From Iris pallida (lineage: Eukaryota > Streptophyta > Magnoliopsida > Asparagales > Iridaceae): a DNA stretch of 64,000 nt. The position numbers and the translations under genes were made by a program. Positions 11,821 through 21,257 of the stretch are shown piece by piece. The stretch is from NCBI GenBank assembly GCA_029216955.1, contig JANAVB010044018.1:710907-774906 (forward strand), read 5' to 3'. Under the pieces are notes generated by a model. The model was not told the DNA's origin. It did no database searches and worked only from the letters and a program-made list of their open reading frames with translations. Each line of letters begins with the position of its first letter. The stretch's first letter is position 1.

Positions 11821-12534
11821 GTGGATCCCGAGAAGATCAAAGCCATCCAAGAGATGCGTCCTCCACGCACCTTAAAAGAGCTACGAGGATTTCAAGGAAG
11901 AGTTGCTTTTATCAGGAGATTCATTTCCAACTTATCAGGACGCTGTAGACCATTCAACAAACTTCTGAAGAAAGGTGTATCTTTCATCTGGAACGAAGAA
12001 TGTCAAAAAGCATTTGATGACATCAAACAGTACCTCATGAACCCTCCAGTTTTGGTACCTCCCGTCTCGGGAATACCATTTCTTCTATATGTTCGAGCTA
12101 TGGATCATTCTCTTGGTGCATTACCCGCCCAGAAAAATAAAGATGGTCATGAACAGGCCATTTATTATCTCAGTCGCACAATGACAGGCGCTGAACCGCG
12201 TTATTCTCCAATCGAGAAAGAATGTCTAGCATTAATATTTGCTGTTCAGAAAATGCGACATTATATTATCGGTCAAACAATTCATGTCATTTCCAGAGTG
12301 AATCCCATCAGGATTATGATGAAGAAACCTGGTATTCTCAACTCCAGACTAGCTAATTGGGGAATCTTGTTAGCCCAATATGACATGCATTATATTCCTC
12401 AGAAGTCAGTTAAAGGACAGGCTCTTGCTGATTTTCTAGCAGCTCATGCAGTCCCAGAAGATTCTAAATTATATGATGAGATTCCCGATGAAGTTCTGTA
12501 TTCAAATCTGGTTTCTGAAGAAGTTCCTACCTGA
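11821..12534 (+). pseudogene. pol: RT connection and first RNase H, Tat element
   Basis: After a second one-base loss near 11811, the frame resumes with DPEKIKAIQEMRPPRTLKEL and GFQGRVAFIRRFI (RT thumb). The gypsy-type RNase H follows, with RAMDHSLGALPAQ, YYLSRTMTGAEPRYSPIEKE and ALIFAVQKMRHYI. RNase H removes the RNA strand during replication. The frame ends at a TGA at 12532-12534, most simply a TGG-to-TGA change, since the same frame continues directly into the next domain. Confidence 0.92.
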
Positions 12535-13047
12535 CGTCTATTCTTTGATGGAGCATCTAGAATAGGTCCTAACGGCGATATTGTCGCTGGAGTTGGAATT
12601 GTTCTTGTATCCCCAGAGGGATTAACTATTCAGAGGGCTTATTTTCTGGATCAATCATGTTCAAATAATGTTGCAGAATACAATGCGTTGCTCATTGGTC
12701 TTCAACTCGCTAAACATCTGGATGTTCAATATTTAGAAGTTTATGGAGACTCTAAGCTTATCATCAATCAGATCAGAGGAACGTATGAAGTTCGTCATCA
12801 AGATTTGATACCTTATCATCGAATAGCACTCTCTATGGCCTCCTCCTTTGAAGGTTTCTTTATTGAACATGTTCGACGAGCCTATAATACAGAAGCTGAT
12901 GCTTTGGCTAATCTTGCTGCTGTATTAGCCATACCAATCAGACGTCAGCAAGTGATAGTGGTTTATAATCGAGAACTATTCTGCGTTGAAAATAATCTGG
13001 CGTTGGCTTTTTTCCCCATAATCCAGACGAAGATTCTCTCAACTTGA
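12535..13047 (+). pseudogene. Second (archaeal-type) RNase H, Tat element
   Basis: It continues in the same frame after the stop at 12532. The four acidic active-site positions of an RNase H1-fold domain are visible: Asp in LFFDGAS, Glu in NVAEYNALL, Asp in EVYGDSKLI and Asp in TEADALANLA. A second RNase H at this position, between the gypsy RNase H and integrase, is diagnostic of the Tat clade (established). The ORF from the first internal Met (12688) covers only its second half. A frame change just after 13047 separates it from integrase. Confidence 0.9.
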
Positions 13048-13069
13048 TGCTGAATTAAAATTTAACAAA

Positions 13070-14131
13070 GTGTCCTTGTCTTCTTCCGATTCTACTATAG
13101 AATATGTCTTTTCCAACAAAATAGACACCGTAACTGAAGACTGGAGACGTCCGTTTCTGGACTTTGTGTTGTATGACATACTTCCTGATAACCCGAGTGA
13201 AGCAGCATCTATCCGGCGCCGGTCTCTCAGGTTCTATTATAATCATACTACGAAGACATTATATCGTCGAGCCTATGATGGCCTTCTCCTTCGATGCATC
13301 GCTGGTGAAGAAGCACAACAGATAATCCGTGAAGCACATGATGGCGTCTGCGGAGCTCACCAGCTAGGTCCAAAACTTCAAGATCGTATCCGACGTATGG
13401 GTTATTATTGGCCCACGATGGTAGCTGATACCATTCAATATGCTCGGAAATGTAAAGCCTGTCAAATTCATGCAGACTTTATCCATCAACCATCAGAGTT
13501 CTTACACCCAACAGCGGCGTCATGGCCCTTTGAAGCTTGGGGCATGGACGTCATCGGTCCTATCAATCCACCATCATCAAAAGGACATCGATTTATTCTA
13601 GCAATAACTGATTACTTTTCTAAATGGGCTGAAGCAATCCCGTTATCTGAAGTCAAGACTTCTAATGTTATCAACTTTGTCAAACATCATGTCATCTATC
13701 GATTTGGTGTTCCTCGGCGCATTATCCATGATAATGGACCACAATTCGTCAGCCAGAAATTTACTCGATTCTGTGATGATCATCGGATTAATAATCTGGC
13801 TTCTACAGCATATAATCCAGCAGCCAATGGACTAGCAGAGGCTTTCAACAAAACAATCATCAAACTCTTGAAAAAGTTCGTTTCTTCCAACAAACGTAAC
13901 TGGAGTGAAAAGCTTGGTGAATGTTTATGGGCTTATCGTACCACAGTTCGCAATGCGACCGGATGTACACCTTTCTCTTTGGTTTATGGGTGTGAAGCTG
14001 TTCTTCCCTTAGAGATTCAAATTCCTTCTTTAAGGATAGCAATCGCTAATGAACTCACTGCAGAGAACAATGATCGACTTCGACTTCAAGAGTTGGAAGC
14101 TCTAGATGAAAAACGATTGTATGCGCAATAA
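13070..14131 (+). pseudogene. Integrase, Tat element
   Basis: The 353-codon frame is the longest fully readable domain. The zinc-binding HHCC set is His90, His97, Cys128 and Cys131 (EAHDGVCGAH and KCKACQIH). The catalytic triad is Asp160 (EAWGMDVIGP), Asp221 (IIHDNGPQF) and Glu257 (NGLAEAFNK), with the canonical 35 residues between the second Asp and the Glu. All catalytic residues are intact. Integrase inserts element DNA into the host genome and makes the 5-bp TSD seen here. It is cut off from upstream pol by a frameshift and from its own C-terminus by another near 14130. Confidence 0.93.
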
Positions 14132-14397
14132 ATATCGAGCTGTATCAAGCCCGAATCTCAAAAGCTTTTAATCGGAAAGTCAAAGTCAGAACATATCAAA
14201 AGGGAGAATTGGTCCTTACTGTCAGACGTCCGATGACCATGACACATATGAGCAAAGGCAAATTTGACGCAAAATGGGAAGGCCCATTCGTAGTAAACAA
14301 AGTCTTCTCTAATGGAGCATATCAGCTTGCCTCTATGGACGGGAAAGTCACAATGATGCCTATCAATGGCAAATTCTTAAAGAAATATTATGTATAA
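14132..14397 (+). pseudogene. Integrase C-terminal (GPY/F-like) segment
   Basis: Immediately after the integrase stop another frame reads NIELYQARISKAFNRKVKVR and then KWEGPFVVNKVF and SNGAYQL, the GPY/F-type C-terminal module of gypsy integrases, ending FLKKYYV-stop at 14397. The break from the catalytic core is a frameshift around 14125-14133. This stop marks the end of pol. No chromodomain is visible, as expected for Tat. Confidence 0.85.
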
Positions 14398-14759
14398 ATA
14401 ATATTTTCATTACTCCCCAGCAAGTGTAAAATCAAAAATTTATTTCTTCTCTACAAAAGCTATTTCGATGTCATTTTCCCCAGTGGAAACTGATATTCTA
14501 CCATGTATCATTTTTCCAGAGAATTTGATATTTTGTCTTATTAGATTCCCAGTGGATTTAATAAAGATCTTGTATAGAAAATCATGTCCATATCACCTCT
14601 GAACTTTCTATCTCAGAAAATGATATCTCGTCCTTTTGATTTCTGAGTCTAAAAGACCAGTGAATAAAGGCAAAATAATATACAGCAGGAAGGATACATC
14701 ATAAACAAAGTTTCCTTAAACAAAGTTTATTTGAGACAAATTCTTCAAGAAGTACATCA
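14398..14759. other. Noncoding spacer after pol
   Basis: AT-rich sequence between the end of pol and the first antisense ORF. I see no coding signal on either strand. It probably holds 3' untranslated sequence of the antisense transcript arriving from the right. Confidence 0.5.
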
Positions 14760-15056
14760 TCATGGAAGATCACTGGTATCCCTTTCATACTTGGGACGAG
14801 GACCACATACATAATTAGCAAAAGAATTGAATACATCATTTCCTGACCGCATCAAGAACTGACAGGCAGCCAGCCTTATTGCTTCTTCTTCTTCGGTTTT
14901 TCCTTGTTCGACCAAGAAATCCAAGGTATCTTTCGGCAGCTTGGGAGCAGACGAGCTTTCGCCCGTCTCCTTCTTTTGTGAAGTCGAATGCTCTTTAGCA
15001 TTTTCATCAACTTTGGAGACGACTTCGCCTTTCTTCGTGTTCTCTTCGGAAGACAT
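14760..15056 (-). CDS. Antisense ORF a (98 aa) of the Tat element
   Basis: An intact minus-strand ORF begins MSSEENTKKGEVVSKVDENA and ends with RDTSDLP. The N-terminal 45 residues are Glu/Lys/Ser-rich and look disordered. The remainder (LPKDTLDFLVEQGKTEEEEA to LAACQFLMRSGNDVF) looks helical. There is no signal peptide or membrane segment. A textbook plant TATA box (CTATAAATAG, minus strand) lies about 50-58 nt upstream of the ATG, with short tandem repeats behind it. Antisense ORFs between pol and the 3' LTR are known in some Tat elements (Grande and relatives), but I do not recognise this protein and assign no function. It is unbroken while pol is riddled with lesions, although short ORFs survive longer by chance. 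Confidence 0.65.
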   Translation of the reverse strand: MSSEENTKKGEVVSKVDENAKEHSTSQKKETGESSSAPKLPKDTLDFLVEQGKTEEEEAIRLAACQFLMRSGNDVFNSFANYVCGPRPKYERDTSDLP

Positions 15057-15104
15057 TTTTGAATAAAAGAGAATAATGTGTGATCCTTCTACTCAAAGAG
15101 ATGC

Positions 15105-15114
15105 TCTATTTATA
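15105..15114 (-). promoter_or_regulatory. TATA box for antisense ORF a
   Basis: The minus strand reads CTATAAATAG, a consensus plant TATA box. The ATG of the 98-aa antisense ORF is about 50 nt downstream, which allows a start site 25-30 nt after the box and a short leader. Confidence 0.65.
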
Positions 15115-15159
15115 GGCATATATTTGCCAGGATCGAAGGGACGTATTCTTTCCCGATAT

Positions 15160-15322
15160 TCAGTTCATCTATTCATTTCTCACATTCATCCGACGTTTCA
15201 CATGTTCATTAATACTTGACGGTTCGTCCGTTCATTTATTACATTCACTCGACAGTTCATCTGTTCTTTATTTCCTAACGGTTCATCCGTTTATAATCTT
15301 CTATCAGTTCATTAAGTGGGGA
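15160..15322. repeat. Degenerate ~45-bp tandem repeat upstream of antisense ORF a
   Basis: The phrase GTTCATC(C/T)GTTC recurs four to five times with spacing near 40-45 bp (cores near 15169, 15222, 15255, 15286 and 15306). The array lies 50-200 bp behind the minus-strand TATA box, where promoter elements would be expected. Confidence 0.6.
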
Positions 15323-15878
15323 TTCGTTATTGATAACGTTTTCATAACCTCTGAATCAATTCCGAATCTACTTACTCATTTGTCATGTTTTGACCTCTGC
15401 ATAGACATCAATCTATTTTCTTTCGAGTTCCTATATATTATCATGTCCATAATACCTCTGATAATATCATATACTCTAAAACAGAAAAGATGATTTTATT
15501 ATCTATCATGTCCACAATTCACCCACAAATACAAATCATTGAGCATAGAAGAATTGTCATTTCCATTCCTATTTTCATAAAAAGTCTATTACATTTCTTA
15601 GACTTTCCTACAAATCATAATGGAAATCTATTACAAATCTTGGATTTTTATTCTATGTACAACTGAGATCTATTTCTTCTTGGATCTTCTCTGGCAATCT
15701 CGTTGTTTGTGGCAATTCCTGGGTGTCCAGCAGGAATCAAACTCTGGTCTTATCTCTCAGACGAGAGGAGAACCACAGAGTATGGCAACACGATGGCGTG
15801 TTGCTGCCAATACAGCGCGTGGAGGAACGGCGGCACCTCAAGCAGATAGGAATGTATCCAAACCTTGGGATACAATTC
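15323..15878. other. Noncoding stretch between antisense ORFs
   Basis: AT-rich, with runs such as TCATGTCCATAATACCTCTGA resembling those at 14580-14600. No coding signal that I trust. Small plus-strand frames around 15620-15925 are shadows. Confidence 0.4.
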
Positions 15879-16330
15879 CTAGTTCTGCCGTGAAAGGAAC
15901 TCTACTACCCGATTTCTCGGGGTAGAGTTGACTCCACCATCCAACTCTCGTGTATAAAGGCTCTTCCTACCATCTGAGGAAGACCCTTCTATCTCACGAA
16001 GAGTTCTGAGTTGTCTGATATACGCGTCAAAAGCGTATGAGCTCCCTGATGTAGATGTCAGAAGAACATTGTCCACAGCATCCATATCACCAATGCCAGT
16101 TCTGAAGAAGGTTTTCAGCCAAAACTCTGCAAGAAACAGTAAAGAAAAATCAGTTAACAGAAACTGGCCAAGCAAAGACAGATGCATTCTGTTCATTTCG
16201 GGAAGATGAATTTGTCCTTAGCAAACAAGAATTTCGATGCGTGTATATTGAACTTACCGCTGAGTTTGCTGCTAAGGATTGACAGATCCATGTCTGGTAG
16301 CGTGCACAGAGATTTGACATCAGACGACAT
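15879..16330 (-). CDS. Antisense ORF b, spliced (106 aa), of the Tat element
   Basis: Exon 1 runs from ATG at 16330 to 16258 (MSSDVKSLCTLPDMDLSILS). It ends at a consensus donor GTAAGT (16257 downward). The intron (16257-16127, 131 nt) ends in a pyrimidine-rich tract and TTGCAG. Exon 2 runs 16126-15879. The junction rebuilds one Glu codon and the frame stays open to the stop, so the splice is phase-consistent: FWLKTFFRTGIGDMDAVDNV follows directly. A TATA-like CTTTAAATAG lies about 90 nt upstream. Without splicing, the exon 2 frame begins only at a Met inside the intron. I do not recognise the protein. Its GSSSDGRKSL resembles GSSSSDGQSLAEKR in antisense ORF c, so the two may be distant paralogues. 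Confidence 0.65.
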
Positions 16331-16417
16331 GGCTTTCCTATTTCATTCTCATAGAAAATTCATTCTCAGAAGAGAGAAAGAAGAATGGGAAGATGAGTTT
16401 GCGTGGAGTTCATCCAT

Positions 16418-16427
16418 CTATTTAAAG
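16418..16427 (-). promoter_or_regulatory. TATA-like box for antisense ORF b
   Basis: The minus strand reads CTTTAAATAG, about 90 nt upstream of the exon 1 ATG. The AGCGTA-rich segment 16560-16735 lies 130-310 bp behind it. Confidence 0.5.
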
Positions 16428-16559
16428 TATGGAGCATGAACCTATTCTTGGAAAGGATCCGCATGAATAGCGCTCGTAAACGTGGAATGAATGACACGTG
16501 TACTTTGGAAACCAGCACAGCCTTGGAAATATTCAAAGAGTGCTTTCCAAAACGTTGGA

Positions 16560-16735
16560 AGATAGCGTAACTTACGGACTATTTATTGGTGCACGCTATT
16601 CATTGGTATACGTTATTTAACGTAAATCACAATGTTAAAGGACAGCGTAATTTATAGCGTAACATACGCTGATATATGCTATTCAGTGGCATACGCTATC
16701 TAGCGTAACTTACAACTTGGAAGACGGCGTATTCT
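16560..16735. promoter_or_regulatory. AGCGTA/TACGCT motif cluster upstream of antisense ORF b
   Basis: By eye, about seven copies of AGCGTA or its complement occur within 175 bp, on both strands, with variants AACGTA and GGCGTA between them. The same hexamer recurs in both LTRs and in the leader of this element. The position is that of an upstream promoter region for the antisense gene. A binding role is inference. Confidence 0.5.
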
Positions 16736-16874
16736 ACAGTTATTCATCAGTGCATGTTGGTTTTCAACACAAAATTATACTAAACAGAGAATTCTTGAAT
16801 ATTCATTTTCATTAAAGGCACTGATGGCCTTACAAAACAAAAAGAGAAAGAAAGGGGTGCAACAAAGTCACGCC

Positions 16875-17162
16875 CTATTTTCCAGAGCGACTAAGCTTGA
16901 CGCCTAACTCTTCTACGCTTTGGACCCCCATGCGGTGTAACAGAGCAACGAACATTTTGCGCTTCTCTGCGAGGCTCTGCCCATCAGAAGAAGAGGAGCC
17001 ATCCAGACCAAAGTAGCCCAAGAAATTATTGGCTAAATGCATAGGGTCGTCCTTGAGCTCGATGACGACAGGTTCGGGTTTTTGGCCCCCAAAAGTGGGG
17101 TCACCATGGGAATAGAATCCCAACTTACGTGCTTCTTCTTCAGCAGCTTCCTTTGGAGTCAT
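16875..17162 (-). CDS. Antisense ORF c (95 aa) of the Tat element
   Basis: An intact minus-strand ORF begins MTPKEAAEEEARKLGFYSHG and ends KLSRSGK. The N-terminus is an acidic helix-like stretch. A Pro/Val segment (KPEPVVIELKDDPMHLANN) follows, then a Ser-rich linker and a C-terminal helix (EKRKMFVALLHRMGVQSVEE). There is no membrane segment. The minus-strand TATA box TATTATATAAACC starts about 50 nt upstream of the ATG. The gene lies 225 bp from the 3' LTR. I do not recognise a family. Confidence 0.63.
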   Translation of the reverse strand: MTPKEAAEEEARKLGFYSHGDPTFGGQKPEPVVIELKDDPMHLANNFLGYFGLDGSSSSDGQSLAEKRKMFVALLHRMGVQSVEELGVKLSRSGK

Positions 17163-17200
17163 GGTTGCAAAAGATGAAAGTCAAAAATTGAATTCTCTCG

Positions 17201-17212
17201 GTTTATATAATA
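17201..17212 (-). promoter_or_regulatory. TATA box for antisense ORF c
   Basis: The minus strand reads TATTATATAAAC. Distance to the ATG is about 40-50 nt, giving a very short leader. Confidence 0.55.
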
Positions 17213-17370
17213 GAGCTTGCTGGCTGTTCATATTCTTCTATTAGATTCAATCAATCTCGAAAAATGAAGAGTCATCATGACATTTAATGAACTCATGCCA
17301 GCGTGTCAGGACTCATTCCCACTTTCTGTTCAAAGTAATTTCGAACTTTTGAAACTCATAAAGTTTGAAA

Positions 17371-17386
17371 ACTTTGAAGGGGGTCT
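17371..17386 (+). other. Polypurine tract of the Tat element
   Basis: TTTGAAGGGGG followed by TCT abuts the 3' LTR start. This is the primer for plus-strand DNA synthesis. Confidence 0.85.
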
Positions 17387-18446
17387 TATAGGATGTGGAA
17401 AATTATGACACGCTGTTATTTTTATCCATATGCTTAAAGACAGATGTCAGTTGAAGCCATACGCTCATTCAAAAGCCATACGCTCAGTAAATATTTTATT
17501 ATATACTGAAGTGACAGTACAGCATATGTTTAAATGAGGAATGAATCTGACACTTCATCTTTCGTGCAAAGACAGCTGTCACGAGAAAAGTAACCGTCGT
17601 ATAAGTTTTCGAAGAGTCAGTTTTGTCTTTTACGAGGACAACTCAGCAGCCTTCATAAATGCAAAAGCCATCATTCCTGTCAGTTTTGACAGTCTGTCAG
17701 CCGTCAGATCCGCAGTCACGACGCTCGAGAAGATTTTGTCAGTTATGGGAAGATATGGTGTACCAAAGAAGATTAATGATAGCCACGTGGCCACTTCTCC
17801 AGTGAGCGTATCAACCTCACATGACTTCTTCTTCACATAGTCAAGTGAGCGTATGGACCTCACATGATTCCTTGCTAAATAAGCGAGCGTATGACCTCAC
17901 ATGACTCCTTGTCCACAAAGTGAGCGTATGGATTTCCTATGGCACTACGCTGTCCAAGTCAGCGTATAAACTCTTCTTCAACGAGGCAGCGTATTACAGC
18001 AACCATAACCAGGATTACAGTCAACACACGTTCTCACGTGTCCTGTACCAGTTATCCACTTCTCTAGAAGTTATGCAACGTGGCATCCAGGCCATCAATC
18101 TCTCCTGAACATGCTCCACTACTTTCAACCGCACGCTAATGTGTCTCCATCAGAATTCGCCACGCATCCCTGCAGTTATGCACACGTCAAGTAACTACCT
18201 GAGCGTATGCTTAAGGACAGTTATCCTGAACTCTATAAAAAAGAGTTTCTTCACATTCATCAGAGACTACGAGTCATTTTCAGAGAGAACAGAGAGATTG
18301 CCCAGTTGCTGTCCAAGTTCTTCGAAGTTCGAGTTTTCTTCATCGCATCGTCCAAGGGATAAAGTAATCGTCTTCTAGATTAGATTCCTACAGTTGTAAT
18401 TTTCTCAGATACAAAATAAATAAAGTGAATTTATTTATGGAAAATA
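17387..18446 (+). repeat. 3' LTR of the Tat element
   Basis: Matches 4213-5265 along its length. Both terminal dinucleotides have changed: the start is TA (TG in the 5' LTR) and the end is TA (CA in the 5' LTR). These are C-to-T type transitions as expected at methylated cytosines. It is followed by the TSD GAATC. Confidence 0.95.
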
Positions 18447-18624
18447 GAATCAAGCAAGATGCAATTCAAGGAAGTCGAACGAGAGTTCAAAATTTGAAGC
18501 TAAGGGAAGAGGTCAAGCTGTATGGATGAGATTCCTAGATTCTAATCCTATGTTGTAGGCTCACATCGGTACAATAACGTAACCAAAGTGACAAACTCGA
18601 CCTGCATGGGCCACCACAAAAACA
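18447..18624 (-). mobile_element. Element E, internal region, 5' part with tRNA-Ile PBS
   Basis: After the GAATC TSD, the interior of E resumes for about 170 bp up to its 5' LTR. On the minus strand, TGGTGGCCCATGCAGGT (18616-18600) starts 8 nt after the LTR end and is an exact complement of the 3' end of plant tRNA-Ile(AAU). Confidence 0.8.
18600..18616 (-). other. Primer binding site of element E, tRNA-Ile(AAU)
   Basis: TGGTGGCCCATGCAGGT on the minus strand equals the complement of ACCTGCATGGGCCA plus CCA, the 3' end of plant cytosolic tRNA-Ile(AAU) as I know it. The same site occurs in elements C and F. Confidence 0.75.
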
Positions 18625-19961
18625 TGTAACGCTCCAGTCCCAAAATACTTAGGACTAGGTACGTATCCATGCCAGCTGCATACATACGAAGTATACTCCA
18701 ATATTTGGAGACTCGTATGTATACATAAGCTATAAAATGTAGTAAACCAAGAGTAATCTAATCTCATCCACAAATAAAGAATAAAAGATATCATATAATC
18801 AACTGTAATAAGTCTTTGTACAATACGTTGGGCGGAGACAATGTCCACTACCAACTATCTCAAATAAAAGGTACAAGAAGGAATAGATGAAATAACAAGA
18901 CTAGCCAAGTGCAATCATCTTCGAAAGGATGGAGAAGATCACGACCTCGGCAGAACACCTGCAATATCACAGAAGCACACACATGGAGAGATAACTAGGT
19001 CCTCAGAGGGACGTAACAAGATACAATAAACATGCCATATAAATACTGAATATAAAATATGCCACAATCAAAGAAAGTGACAAGACATAAGTAAGGTAAC
19101 TTAACCGTACTAAAGTGAACATGCAGTTGAGAAACAATCCTTCGACGCATGAGCCCTGGCTGTAAATAGGATCTGGTATAGTCTCCGCTTGGGCACCAGT
19201 GACCTAAGCGCATGACGTTGAAAAACGACAGTGGCCGACCTGAGAGGCTCATACCCGTATCTCTAGCGGAGCTTCCGGGTTACAAGGGAAGTACAATCGA
19301 AGCCCATACGACAAGGAAATGTTCTCCCCACCCAATCTACCTATCATGCCGCATCCACGACCAAGTAACACTACTAACCGTCAAGTCTTCTAATATACAA
19401 CTATTGACAGTTAGACCTAACGCATGTGCACGGGTGATCAGCCAACACGCAAGGACCTCTACATGCTACTCATCTCACACATCCTCATGGTACAAATGTG
19501 TCAAGGTATATGCAATACACTACAACTGATAGTCTCTTAACTCTAAGACCATATGCAGTCAAAGGATAATAACAAAGTACATCTAATATCATTGAGCAGA
19601 CAGTAAATCAAGAACTGTAAGAATTAGAAATAAATGAACAGTGATATGTAATAAAATGCAAACTGAATATAAACAGTATAATGGCATAGTATCTTGCCTG
19701 AGGTTATGTGCAAAAGGAAAAGATCCAGTAGCTCGAACCGACAAATAAACGGAGCCAGAAAAAGCCAAATCCTGCAGGTGACTCCGGATGCTGCAACAGA
19801 CATCTCAAACGAGTTTGGAATAAAAGATATACCTATAAAATGCCTGTCCAAAAGTTAAATTCTAGAACAGGGTAAAATCATAATTTCGGGTCAAAATGAT
19901 GTCCGCCGGTGGACCCGCTTTGCACCGAAATATGTGCCAGAACCTACGGTCTCTAAAGTCG

Positions 19962-20270
19962 TCAAACTAAATGTCTACAGATTTGTTTTTTCGAGACGAA
20001 CTCAGCGGTATGTCCAATTTTGGATTCCGGTGGGTCGTGCACAAAATCGTCCGTTGAGTGGGATTGTGGGCCCGCAAAAATGGCGTCCCAGTCAACCTTC
20101 TCAGAATTGAACCAAACTTGGCTCACAGGACCAGAAAAATATTTTGAGTCCAATGCCACAAGTTTTGCCACGATTTGATGAGTGTACACGAAGTTGTGAC
20201 TTAATTTGCAAAAGGTCGATACGGGGTATCTCGACGGATACGCACTGATTTCGTCGCGCACATGCAACAA
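19962..20270 (-). other. Open frame in the E LTR shared with the F LTR
   Basis: The minus-strand 102-codon frame contains YFSGPVSQVWFNSEKVD, SHSTDDFVHDPPES and GHTAEFVSK. The plus-strand frame 57758-58222 of element F contains the counterpart FSGPVCQVWSDSETVD, SHSTGNFVHGPPES and GHTVGFVSE in the same phase. The two LTRs have diverged, yet about 90 codons stay open in both. I recognise no family. It may be a decayed captured gene or chance. Confidence 0.35.
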
Positions 20271-21074
20271 AATCGAGTTCCGTCAGTTCCCACACGTCGA
20301 CAACATCCATACGCGCCTTTCGATGTGTATAGTGCGTGACCACGTCGCCCGGTTTGTTGGGGCGCACGCCGTATCGGGATATTTTTTCTAATTTTCGAAA
20401 ACAAAATTTACAGTTTTTCAAAAAACTTTAACAACGTGTAACTTTTTATATACTAGATGAAAAGTGATTCCAGAAGGTGCGCTACAATCTGGGTTATGTT
20501 GTCTTTGACTGTCTTTAACTGTCTTTAATTAGTTTCTACAAAATCCTATTGTACGGAACAAAAATTGGCCGACAAGTTGGTATTTTACAACAGTTTTTAA
20601 TATTCCAGAAAAGTGATTTTTCTCCAACTTCGCTTCAATTTTTTGAGCAAGTTGGATGGCCATGTCGAAATCCACCTGGGGGATCTCGAAGAGGGTCATG
20701 TGGGCTTTCTACATGAATTTACGGATCTAAAAACGGAGTTAAGATGAGAGAGATATCGATCGGGGAAGTTGAGTACCTTAAAGTGGAAAACTATTGTGGT
20801 GTTTGTTGTTGTCACCGTGGCGACCGTGAGGCGGGACTGCCATCCCTCCGGCGAGCCTGGGCACGCACGCCGAGGAGAGGGGGAGGAGGAAGGAAGGATG
20901 AAAGAGAAGAAAGGAGGAGGAGATTAGGGTTTAGGTTTTATTTTAAAACATATGTATACATATGTATATATATGTAAAGGGAACAATGGGGTCGGCCATG
21001 ATACTGTTGCTTGTAGGGGGGGCACCTCTTTTGTTACAGCAGCTGCTGCTTATTCCTTTTATTGTTGCTTACAT

Positions 21075-21105
21075 GTGGTCGGCTCCCACATGTGGGGCCG
21101 ACCAC
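21075..21105. repeat. 31-bp palindrome, second copy
   Basis: Identical to the palindrome at 58-88, at the equivalent position of the other LTR. Confidence 0.75.
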
Positions 21106-21154
21106 ACTTTGTGTTATTTCTTTTTTTTTTCTTTATCGTTTGCTTTATCTTATT

Positions 21155-21208
<54 letters not shown>

Positions 21209-21217
21209 TATCTTATT

Positions 21218-21257
<40 letters not shown>

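Larger units (their letters stand above)
4213..18446 (+). mobile_element. Tat-clade Ty3/gypsy retrotransposon, full length (14.2 kb), degenerate
   Basis: Two LTRs (4213-5265 and 17387-18446) enclose a tRNA-Arg primer site, gag, protease, RT, RNase H, a second archaeal-type RNase H, integrase, three antisense ORFs and a G-rich polypurine tract. A 5-bp TSD, GAATC, is present at 4208-4212 and 18447-18451, so this is one intact insertion. Clade assignment rests on the second RNase H between the first RNase H and integrase, the tRNA-Arg PBS, the long region before the gag core and the long pol-to-LTR region; this resembles Ogre and Retand (family knowledge). The coding frame is broken by at least four in-frame stops in gag, one in pol and several single-base frameshifts, so it cannot now make its own proteins. 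It sits inside element E and is therefore younger than E. Confidence 0.95.

Noticed and set aside
18600..18616. Possible tRNA-Ile gene fragment
   Set aside because: Only the 3' end complement is present, immediately beside LTR ends in several elements; it is a primer binding site, with no tRNA body nearby.
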